Shown here: piece by piece, positions 1 through 5,187 of the stretch
Position numbering within the stretch: the stretch's first letter is position 1
How the letters are laid out: each line of letters starts with the position of its first letter
Assembly: GCA_016200745.1 (NCBI GenBank)
Contig: JACQEF010000034.1
Location: forward strand, 1 to 6,918
Reading direction: 5' to 3'
DNA length: 6,918 bases
DNA from: Chloroflexota bacterium
Lineage (GTDB): Bacteria > Chloroflexota > Limnocylindria > Limnocylindrales > CSP1-4
Notes under the pieces: generated by a model
The model's database searches: none
Told to the model about the DNA's origin: nothing
What the model saw: the letters and a program-made list of their open reading frames with translations, nothing else
Translations under genes and position numbers: made by a program

Positions 1-478
1 CCCCGAGCTCGCGGGCCATCCGCTCGGCGTAGTCGGCGAAGCGGTACGCGATCTCGCGGTTCGGCCAGCCGCCCGCGTCCTCGAGCGCCTGCGGGAGATC
101 CCAGTGGTAGAGGGTCACGACCGGATCGATCCCGCGCTCCAGGAGGCCGTCGACCAGCTCCGAGTAGAACGACAGGCCGGCCGGGTTGAACGGACCCGAA
201 CCGCCCGGCTGGACCCGCGGCCAGGCGATCGAGAAGCGGTAGGCCCCGACCCCGAGGTCGCGCAGGATGTCCAGGTCGCCCCGCCAGCGATGGAAGTGGT
301 CGACCGCCACGTCGCCCGTGTCGCCGTTCAGGACCCGCCCCGGGGTGTGGCTGTACGTGTCCCAGATCGACGGCGTCCGGCCCCCGGCGGTCGCGCCGCC
401 CTCGATCTGGTAGGACGCCGTGGCGGCTCCCCACACGAAGCCGGCCGGGAAGGTGCGCGGGTCTGAGGTGGTCGTCAT
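1..478 (-). CDS. GH1 family beta-glucosidase, N-terminal part (3' end cut by window edge)
   Basis: Family 1 glycoside hydrolases cleave beta-glucosides and related sugars with retention of configuration, normally in the cytoplasm. Reading down from the ATG at 478 gives 159 residues without a stop. Residues 14-28 (FVWGAATASYQIEGG) fit the GH1 N-terminal signature, with Gln24 and Glu26 in the QxE position. WDTYSHTPGRV (39-49), GDTGDVAVDHFHRW (52-65), YRFSIAWPRV (80-89) and YHWDLPQAL (124-132) are classic GH1 blocks; His125-Trp126 belong to the sugar-binding site. The acid/base Glu (NEP motif) and the nucleophile Glu (ENG motif) lie beyond the window, so activity cannot be judged. The start is supported by the position of the N-terminal signature and by a TACGAT box 7 nt upstream; there is no Shine-Dalgarno, suggesting a leaderless transcript. 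The family call is very secure; substrate specificity is unknown. Confidence 0.95.
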   Translation of the reverse strand, partial: MTTTSDPRTFPAGFVWGAATASYQIEGGATAGGRTPSIWDTYSHTPGRVLNGDTGDVAVDHFHRWRGDLDILRDLGVGAYRFSIAWPRVQPGGSGPFNPAGLSFYSELVDGLLERGIDPVVTLYHWDLPQALEDAGGWPNREIAYRFADYAERMARELG

Positions 479-485
479 GGCGGGC

Positions 486-491
486 ATCGTA
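486..491 (-). promoter_or_regulatory. Putative -10 box (TACGAT) of the GH1 gene, leaderless type
   Basis: On the minus strand TACGAT matches TANNNT and ends 7 nt before the ATG at 478, so transcription would begin at or next to the A of the start codon. No Shine-Dalgarno and no clear -35 are seen. The placement is the same as for the thioredoxin gene further along. Confidence 0.4.
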
Positions 492-550
492 CGCGTTGGG
501 CGGCTGCCGGGGCGCGCCACCGGATCGGTCCTCGGCACTGGCGGGCGGGC

Positions 551-579
551 CTATCATTGGACCACCGTTTCGCGCGGGC
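551..579 (+). promoter_or_regulatory. Promoter-like element CTATCAT...CGTTTCGC upstream of DUF1918 gene
   Basis: CTATCAT (551-557) contains a good -10 hexamer, TATCAT. Seven nt past it is an A (564), followed by CCGTTTCGC and, one base on, CGGGC. The same arrangement recurs at 2588-2615 before the aldehyde dehydrogenase, where the equivalent A is again 7 nt past TATCAT. The likely transcript would carry a leader of about 52 nt ending in the GGAGGT Shine-Dalgarno. No -35 hexamer is evident. Confidence 0.45.
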
Positions 580-615
580 CGCGAGGCGGCGACGTGGCGA
601 TCGGAGGTAGTTCCC

Positions 616-819
616 ATGGATGCGCGGATTGGCGATCGGATCGTCCTGGAGTCGGACAAGGTGGGCGTGCCGACACGACAAGGAGAGATCCTGAAGGTGA
701 TCCCGCACGAGAGCCACGTCGAGTTCCAGGTCCGCTGGGACGACGGGCACGTCAGCGAGATCCGACCGGCCGGTGCCAGCTACCGGATCCTGGCAAAGGT
801 TGACGCCCGCAAGGCCTGA
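616..819 (+). CDS. DUF1918 domain protein, small SH3-like barrel
   Basis: This is a 67-residue protein. It begins MDARIGDRIVLESDKVGVP and continues with TRQGEILKVI, FQVRWDDGHVSEIRP and AGASYRILAK. The pattern GD-(R)IV, then R-x-GEI(L), then VRW-DGH, then P matches DUF1918, a family of about 60-70 residues that is frequent in actinobacteria; the fold is thought to be a small SH3-like beta barrel and no biochemical role is established. The ATG at 616 is chosen because a strong GGAGGT Shine-Dalgarno (603-608) sits 7 nt upstream and the conserved domain begins immediately. An in-frame upstream ATG at 496 would add 40 residues with no family similarity and would cover the promoter-like element. 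It stands alone, transcribed divergently from the GH1 gene and followed 60 nt later by the YdeI-like gene on the same strand. Function remains unknown. Confidence 0.88.
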   Translation: MDARIGDRIVLESDKVGVPTRQGEILKVIPHESHVEFQVRWDDGHVSEIRPAGASYRILAKVDARKA

Positions 820-867
820 CGCGCGCCAGGACGCAGGCGGAGGCCCGGCCGACCGGGCGCCGGGCGC

Positions 868-873
868 TAGACT
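868..873 (+). promoter_or_regulatory. Putative -10 box (TAGACT) of the YdeI-like gene, leaderless type
   Basis: TAGACT fits TANNNT and is followed by only 6 nt before the GTG at 880. There is no Shine-Dalgarno in the interval, so a leaderless GTG-initiated transcript is the simplest reading. No -35 is recognisable. Confidence 0.4.
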
Positions 874-879
874 CGGACC

Positions 880-1458
880 GTGCCCGCGCTCGACGACGCC
901 CCGCAGCTCGAGGCCGACGACCGAGCCACCTGGCACGCCTGGCTCGAGGCGAACCACGCGACGGCCACCGGCGTCTGGCTGGTGACCTGGCGCCCCCGCT
1001 CCGGCCGCGTCGGCCTCGACTACGAGGCGGCCATCGAGGAGGCGCTCTGCTTCGGCTGGGTGGACAGCACCGGCGGCCGGGTCGACGACGACCGCGGCAA
1101 GCTCTACTTCGCGCCGCGCAAGCCGCGCAGCATGTGGGCCGCCACCAACAAGGCTCGGGTGGAGCGACTGATCGCCGACGGGCGGATGCGGCCGGCCGGC
1201 CTGGCCGTCATCGAACGCGCCAAGGCCAACGGCTCGTGGACGATCCTCGACGGACCCGAGCGGCTCGAGGTCCCGCCCGATCTCGCCGCCGCCTTCGACC
1301 GCCACCCGCCCGCGGCCCGACAGTTCGCGGCGTTCCCGCCATCCGCGCGCAAGATGATGCTCGGCTGGATCTCGCAGGCGCAGCGCCCCGAAACGCGTGC
1401 CGCGCGGATCGCCAAGGTGGCCGAGGCGGCCGCCCGCAACGAGCGAGCCCTCGGCTGA
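880..1458 (+). CDS. YdeI/OmpD-associated family protein
   Basis: This 192-residue protein starts at GTG 880. Residues 17-35 carry the family's W-x-x-WL-x-(x)NH...GVWLV region. YEAAIEEALCFGWVDS (48-63) is the hallmark block of this family, and FAPRKPRSMWAATNKARVERL (77-97) plus DGRMRPAGLAVIERAKANGSW (100-120) are the next conserved segments. The C-terminal third (about 130-192), with PPDLAAAFDRHPPAARQFAAF and QAQRPETRAARIAKV, matches the OmdA-type domain named for bacteriocin protection. The family is soluble and cytoplasmic. Its molecular role is not established, and the bacteriocin-protection name comes from a few members only. Length is normal and no residue block is missing. The GTG start is supported by a TAGACT box 6 nt upstream. 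The stop codon abuts the stop codon of the convergent HTH_42 gene with no spacer, so any terminators must lie inside the opposite genes. Confidence 0.9.
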   Translation: MPALDDAPQLEADDRATWHAWLEANHATATGVWLVTWRPRSGRVGLDYEAAIEEALCFGWVDSTGGRVDDDRGKLYFAPRKPRSMWAATNKARVERLIADGRMRPAGLAVIERAKANGSWTILDGPERLEVPPDLAAAFDRHPPAARQFAAFPPSARKMMLGWISQAQRPETRAARIAKVAEAAARNERALG

Positions 1459-2543
1459 CTACCGCCCCGGCACGGTCCGTCGCACGCCGACCCGCTTGCG
1501 CAGGCTCGGCTGCGCCACCGCTCCGGCGTCGACGCGGCGGGCCCCGAGGAACGCCGCGAACCGCGACATTCCTTGCCCGAGCGCCTCGGCGAAGGCGTCA
1601 TCGCGCGCCAGCGCCTCGTCCTCCAGCCAGAAGCCGTTGATCACGAGCGTGTCGCCCGCCCGGTGGAGCTTGCTGTCGAAGCGGGCGACCAGTCGGTCGC
1701 CCCACAGGATCGGGAGCGTGTAGTAGCCCCACCGGCGCAGGTGGGCGGGCTTGTAGACCTCCCAGACATAGTCGAAGCCGAAAAGCGGCTTGGCCCGGCC
1801 GCGTGCGCTGACCGGGTCGAGCGGCGACAGGAACGTGGCCTCCGCGTCCGTCGTCGCCTCCAGCGGCTCCCAGGCCGCCGGCCGCCCGCCCGCGGCGAGC
1901 AGGTCGAGGATCGGCCGGTCCTCCGCGAGGGCGAGCTGCGGCTGGCGCCAGCGGTCGACACGGACCTCGATCAGCCGTCCGGACGCCAGCTTCGCGTCGC
2001 GCCCCGCTCGAACCGCTCGCGCCGCGACACCATCACGTCGCCGATCCGCCACAGGTAGTGCAGCGCAAGCGCGCTGTCCTTCCGGCCGCGGTAGTGGTCC
2101 ACGCGGGTCCTCGCCCCCATCTCGAGGTCCCGGTTGGCGACCTCACCGCGCTCCCTGAGCACCTCGCGCATCTCGGCGATCGCCGCGGCGTGCTCCTGGC
2201 GGAAGGCGACCCAGTTCGGCTGGTCGATCTCACGGCGCATCAGCACGCGCCAGTACGGCAGCTCGTCCATCGGCCGGACCGCGAGCCAGCCGCCCCAGTC
2301 GAAGAACTTGCGCTGCTCGTAGGCCAGGGTCGCCCAGTCGTCCGAGTAGTAGTCGATGACCCGGCTCTGGAGGATTAGGTCGTGCGCCCGGGCGACCGCC
2401 ACCAGCGGATCGAGCTGGAGGTGCTCGACCGCCCGCATCGCCTGTTCCGTGCCGGCCAGTCCTCGCCAGCGCCGTCCGGGCCAGAGCCCCTGGCGGCCGA
2501 GGATGTAGCGGCGGGCGGTCTCGATCGAGATCTCGACGGACAT
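1459..2543 (-). pseudogene. YcaQ/AlkX-type HTH_42 DNA glycosylase, disrupted by internal deletion and frameshift
   Basis: HTH_42 (formerly DUF1006) proteins include AlkZ and YcaQ/AlkX glycosylases that unhook DNA interstrand crosslinks. The first frame, from ATG 2543, gives about 181 residues beginning MSVEISIETARRYILGRQGL. EHLQLDPLVAVAR (40-52) contains QLD at 43-45, the Q-phi-D catalytic motif of the YcaQ/AlkX branch. It continues to HYLWRIGDVMVSRRERFER and then runs out of frame to a stop at 1971. The second frame resumes near 1998 with DAKLASGRLIEVRVDRW, then LSPLDPV, FDYVWEVYKPAHLRRWGYY and ARFDSKLHR, all matching the family's C-terminal half, and ends at 1459. Against E. coli YcaQ as I recall it, about 55-60 residues (the middle, winged-helix part) are absent at the junction, 1991-2006. 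The start could also be the in-frame ATG at 2555. The gene is either decayed or mis-assembled; the identity is secure. Confidence 0.82.
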
Positions 2544-2587
2544 GGTGCGGCCCATGGTCGCAGGCCGCCGGGCGCCGTGTCCGCCGA

Positions 2588-2615
2588 CTATCATCGGCCG
2601 ACGTTTCGCCCGGGC
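2588..2615 (+). promoter_or_regulatory. Promoter-like element CTATCAT...CGTTTCGC upstream of aldehyde dehydrogenase
   Basis: CTATCAT (2588-2594) with -10 hexamer TATCAT is followed by an A at 2601 (7 nt past the hexamer), then CGTTTCGC and CCGGGC. It is nearly the same as the element at 551-579, with one base less in the spacer. A transcript from 2601 would have a leader of about 27 nt carrying the AGGAGAGG Shine-Dalgarno (2616-2623). The element lies in the short divergent interval shared with the HTH_42 gene. No -35 hexamer is apparent. Confidence 0.45.
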
Positions 2616-2627
2616 AGGAGAGGTCCG

Positions 2628-3909
2628 ATGGTCATCGCCACGACACCCGTGTTCCGCACCGACGCCTTCATCGACGGCGCGTTCCGGCCGGCCCTGAGCG
2701 GGGCGCGGTTCGTGACCGAGAACCCGGCCACCGGCCAACCGCTGGCCGAAGTCGCGGCGGGCGACGCGGCCGACATCGACCTGGCGGTTCGGGCGGCGCG
2801 CCGGGCATTCGACGACGGACGCTGGTCGCGCCGGTCGCCCGCCGACCGGAAGGCCGTGCTCCTGCGCTTCGCAGACCTGCTCGAGACCAACCTCGAGGAG
2901 CTGGCGATGCTCGACTCGCTCGAGGCGGGCAAGCCGATCACCGACTGCCGGGACGTCGACCTCCCGGACACGGTCCGCACCTTCCGCTGGTACGCGGAGG
3001 CGATTGACAAGCTGTTCGACGCCGTCGCGCCGACCGGGCCCGAGGCGGTCGCCCTGATTCTGCGCGAGCCGACCGGGCGCGGCGGCGGGGGCCGCCCTGG
3101 GGCGGCACATGGACGTCGACAAGGTCACCTTCACTGGCTCGACCGAGGTCGGCCGGCTGTTCCTGCAGTACGCCGCAGAGAGCAACCTCAAGGAGGTCAC
3201 CCTCGAGTGCGGCGGCAAGAGCCCGCAGGTCGTGCTCGCCGACGCGCCGGATCTCGACCAGGTCGCGGCCGACGTCCTGTTCGCCGGGTTCATGAACATG
3301 GGCGAGAACTGCTCGTGCGGGTCGCGCCTGATCGTCCACCGATCGGTCCACGAGGCGCTGGTCGAGCGGCTCGTGGCGCAGCTCGACGGCTGGATCGTGG
3401 GCGATCCGCTGGATCCCGGGACGAAGCTCGGTCCGATGATCGAGCGGCCGCATCTCGACAAGGTCCTCGGCTACATCGAGGCCGGGCGGGCCGGCGGCGC
3501 GCGCGTGGTGGCCGGCGGCGGCCGGACGCTCGAGGCGACCGGCGGCTACTTCGTGGCACCGACGATCTTCGACGACGTCCGCAACGACATGAAGATCGCC
3601 CGCGAGGAGATCTTCGGTCCGGTCCTGTCGACGATCCCGTTCGACACCGAGGACGAGGCCATCGCGCTGGCGAACGCGACGAGCTACGGGCTGGCCGCCT
3701 CGCTGTACACGAAAGACCTCGACACGGCGTTCCGCGTCGGGCGCGCGCTGCGGGCCGGGACCGTGTCGGTCAACGCGTACTCGGAGGGCAACATCAGCAC
3801 GCCCTTCGGCGGCTACAAGGAATCGGGCTTCGGCGGCCGGGACAAGGGCCTCGAGGCGCTCGAGCAGTACACCGAGAAGAAGACGCTCTGGATCACGCTC
3901 CGGGGGTAG
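2628..3909 (+). pseudogene. NAD(P)-dependent aldehyde dehydrogenase (PuuC/KauB-like), disrupted by internal deletion and frameshift
   Basis: This family oxidises aldehydes to acids with NAD(P)+; the closest look is to gamma-glutamyl-gamma-aminobutyraldehyde-type enzymes of polyamine breakdown. ATG 2628 has an AGGAGAGG Shine-Dalgarno just upstream. The first 150 residues, to ALILREPTG (ending 3077), match the N-terminal domain. The matching sequence then resumes in another frame from about 3082 as AAGAALGRHMDVDKVTFTGS. This part holds LECGGKSPQVV with the general-base Glu, FMNMGENCSCGSR with the catalytic Cys (first Cys), EEIFGPVL and STPFGGYKESGFGGRDKG, and ends at the TAG at 3907-3909. About 68 residues expected between REP-x-G and GAALG are absent. 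They include the PWNFP motif with the oxyanion Asn and the KPAE Lys of the coenzyme site, so the product as read could not be active. The combined length is about 426 residues, against the usual 490-500. Confidence 0.88.
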
Positions 3910-3926
3910 CCGGGAGCGAGCGGGGT

Positions 3927-4041
3927 GCCGGGGACCGGGCCGACGCCGGGGACCGGGCCGACGCCGGGGACCGGGCCGACGCCGGGGACCGGGCCGACGC
4001 CGGGGACCGGGCCGACGCCGGACGCCGGGGACCGGGCCGAC
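3927..4041. repeat. 18-bp GC-rich tandem repeat (minisatellite), 6 full copies plus one shortened
   Basis: The unit GCCGGGGACCGGGCCGAC occurs in five identical head-to-tail copies (3927-4016). Next comes GCCGGAC (4017-4023), which equals a unit with 11 internal bases lost, and then a sixth identical copy (4024-4041). The absence of any substitution among the copies points to recent expansion by slippage or unequal exchange. The array starts 17 bases after the aldehyde dehydrogenase stop codon. Because 18 is a multiple of 3 it stays open in every frame and gives hexapeptide repeats in chance ORFs; these are not evidence of a protein. There are no unique spacers, so it is not a CRISPR array. 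Confidence 0.95.
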
Positions 4042-4046
4042 GTTCT

Positions 4047-4062
4047 ACCAAACCCGGGTGGT
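4047..4062. repeat. Near-palindrome centred on CCCGGG, left copy
   Basis: ACCAAACCCGGGTGGT is one base-shift away from the perfect palindrome ACCAACCCGGGTTGGT. The flanking bases extend the outer arms to CTACCA (4045-4050) and TGGTAG (4059-4064), a 6-bp stem with an 8-nt loop. Its reverse complement recurs at 4173-4187 with one T fewer. It could be an operator, a terminator hairpin or one end of a small inverted-repeat element. Confidence 0.5.
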
Positions 4063-4143
4063 AGGCGCGGCCGTCGAGGCCCCCGCAGCCCCCGAAGCAC
4101 CCCGCCAACGAGCGTGGAATGGGACGCAACGAGCGCGGCCGGC

Positions 4144-4160
4144 GTCGCGAATCGCGCGAC
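4144..4160. repeat. Short hairpin GTCGCG/CGCGAC
   Basis: A 6-bp perfect stem (4144-4149 with 4155-4160) encloses a 5-nt loop. In such GC-rich DNA this may be chance; no T-run follows on either strand. Confidence 0.3.
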
Positions 4161-4172
4161 AACGCGCAGCTC

Positions 4173-4187
4173 ACCACCCGGGTTGGT
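4173..4187. repeat. Near-palindrome centred on CCCGGG, right copy
   Basis: ACCACCCGGGTTGGT is the reverse complement of the left copy (4047-4062) apart from one missing T. The two copies face each other across about 110 bases, so they could pair in a transcript or bind the same protein. Confidence 0.5.
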
Positions 4188-4223
4188 ACTTGCGCCTGGG
4201 AGCGCTGTGGGCCGCGTGTCGTT

Positions 4224-4245
4224 GACCGGCCGCCGGCAGCCGGTC
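4224..4245 (-). terminator. GC-rich hairpin, possible terminator of the alpha/beta hydrolase
   Basis: GACCGGC (4224-4230) and GCCGGTC (4239-4245) form a perfect 7-bp stem with an 8-nt loop. It begins 18 nt beyond the hydrolase stop codon in the direction of transcription. There is no T-run after it on the minus strand, so it is at best a non-canonical, hairpin-only terminator. Confidence 0.35.
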
Positions 4246-4263
4246 CGCCGTGTGAAACGGGCC

Positions 4264-5166
4264 CTACCGCACCGGTGCCCTCCGCGCCTCGAACCCGAGC
4301 CGCCGCGCCTCGCCGACGGTCAGCAGCGGCACCCGCTTCCAGGTGAACGCCGTCGCCAGCGCGTCCCACACCGGGGCGAGCTCCCAATACGCGCTGTGGG
4401 ACTTCGGGAAGTCGAGGCCGGAGTGGACCCGCAGGTCCACCACGCTCGCGCGGCCGTCGGATCGACGGAACAGCGGCTCGGCCACGAACGACAGGAAGTC
4501 ACGGCTGTCGTACACGTTGAGCCAGGGGACCGGCAGGTACGGCGGGTTCGCCTCGTCGTACGGCATGGACGCGATCGCGTCGAACGCGTACAGCAGCGGT
4601 GCCTGCGTCCCGACCGTCACGCAGGCCTCGACCGGCGCCCCGGGCCAGCTCGCCAGCAGGTCGACCAGCGCGATCCCGCCGAGGCTCAGGGCGACGGGCA
4701 GGACCGGCCGATTCCCGGCGGCCCCGGCGGCACGAGCGAGCTCCTCGCGCAGGATCGACTGGATCGACGCGCGGTGCCGCTGGTAGCCGATGACGTCGGC
4801 GAGCATCTGGGCGCCGAGCGCCTCGAGCAACGCTTCGCGATGATCCTCGAAGTAGTAGGTCGCCAGCTTGAGGATGGTGTCCTTCCGGATCCCGGCACCG
4901 AGCCGTGGCACCGGGACCGGCGCGGAGCGGCGCCCGCGATAGAGGGCGTTGCGCCAGTTGCCGAGCCGGAGGCCGGACCGTCGTCGCCACTCGGGCGCGA
5001 CGACGGTCACGTCCCAGCCTCGCGCCCGGATCTGCCGCTCGATCCGGGCGACGTTCGCGATCAGCCCCTCCGACGTCTCGGCCGCACCGTGGACGAAGAA
5101 GAGCACGCCACCGGGCGCGGGCGGCGGCGAAGCATGCGGCGATACGGCTGAACGACGGCTCGGCAC
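4264..5166 (-). CDS. Alpha/beta hydrolase fold protein
   Basis: This is about 300 residues from GTG 5166. The core begins GGVLFFVHGAAETSEGL (19-35), with His26-Gly27 in the oxyanion-loop position. WDVTVVAPEWR (51-61) is the next strand, and DVIGYQRHRASIQSILREEL (124-143) precedes the nucleophile elbow VALSLGGIALVDLL, with Ser161 as the likely nucleophile. NVYDSRDFLSF probably supplies the acid, and PKSHSAYW near the C-terminus the catalytic His. The elbow reads Ala-Leu-Ser-Leu-Gly rather than Gly-x-Ser-x-Gly. No signal peptide is seen. The substrate is unknown; members are usually annotated as esterase- or lipase-like. The start is uncertain: GTG 5166 has a TATCCT box 9 nt upstream, while GTG 5106 would give a protein starting directly at the first strand, and codons between the two are unusually AT-ended. 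A long upstream open extension is antisense to thioredoxin and is rejected. Confidence 0.8.
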   Translation of the reverse strand: MPSRRSAVSPHASPPPAPGGVLFFVHGAAETSEGLIANVARIERQIRARGWDVTVVAPEWRRRSGLRLGNWRNALYRGRRSAPVPVPRLGAGIRKDTILKLATYYFEDHREALLEALGAQMLADVIGYQRHRASIQSILREELARAAGAAGNRPVLPVALSLGGIALVDLLASWPGAPVEACVTVGTQAPLLYAFDAIASMPYDEANPPYLPVPWLNVYDSRDFLSFVAEPLFRRSDGRASVVDLRVHSGLDFPKSHSAYWELAPVWDALATAFTWKRVPLLTVGEARRLGFEARRAPVR

Positions 5167-5174
5167 GGTCGGCC

Positions 5175-5181
5175 TAGGATA
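5175..5181. promoter_or_regulatory. Overlapping divergent -10 boxes (TAGGAT on +, TATCCT on -)
   Basis: The 7-bp sequence TAGGATA reads TAGGAT on the plus strand, 7 nt before the thioredoxin ATG at 5188. On the minus strand it reads TATCCT, 9 nt before the GTG at 5166. Both fit TANNNT. The divergent genes are only 21 bp apart, so both promoters must lie here. No Shine-Dalgarno precedes either start, implying leaderless transcripts in both directions, from boxes that two polymerases could not occupy at once. Confidence 0.45.
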
Positions 5182-5187
5182 GAGGCC

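Larger units (their letters stand above)
3910..4263. other. Non-coding, repeat-rich spacer between convergent genes
   Basis: These 354 bases lie between the stop of the aldehyde dehydrogenase and the stop of the hydrolase. I find no convincing gene here. It holds an 18-bp minisatellite (3927-4041), two related CCCGGG-centred near-palindromes (4047-4062 and 4173-4187), a small GTCGCG/CGCGAC hairpin (4144-4160) and a GC-rich hairpin likely to end the hydrolase transcript (4224-4245). The sequence from about 4080 to 4170 shows no further structure that I recognise, apart from a short direct repeat of CAACGAGCG near 4105 and 4130. Confidence 0.75.

Noticed and set aside
496..615. N-terminal extension of the DUF1918 protein from ATG 496
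   Set aside because: The extra 40 residues are low-complexity and cover the promoter-like element, while ATG 616 has a strong Shine-Dalgarno.
1985..2010. Programmed ribosomal frameshift in the HTH_42 gene or the aldehyde dehydrogenase
   Set aside because: No slippery heptamer or following structure was recognised, and a frameshift would not restore the missing 55-70 residues.
2556..3461. Long N-terminal extension of the HTH_42 frame on the minus strand
   Set aside because: It is antisense to the aldehyde dehydrogenase; family similarity begins only at MSVEISIETARRYIL (2543).
3109..3909. The aldehyde dehydrogenase C-terminal part as an independent gene starting at ATG 3109
   Set aside because: This Met is the conserved one in GRHMDVD, in-frame family sequence precedes it, and there is no Shine-Dalgarno; it is the second piece of one broken gene.
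3927..4041. CRISPR array
   Set aside because: Repeats are 18 bp, contiguous and without spacers.
2382..4064. 560-residue plus-strand open frame across the aldehyde dehydrogenase
   Set aside because: It starts inside the opposite HTH_42 gene, is family-like only from 2628 to about 3077, then is out-of-frame GC-rich reading through the repeat array.
3813..4100. Minus-strand open frame with an elastin-like PGVGPV hexapeptide repeat
   Set aside because: It is the 18-bp minisatellite read in one frame, joined to the antisense of the aldehyde dehydrogenase 3' end. All frames of such a repeat stay open.
4100..4263. tRNA or other structured RNA gene in the convergent spacer
   Set aside because: No cloverleaf arms, T-loop or CCA-adjacent acceptor stem could be assembled from the hairpins present.
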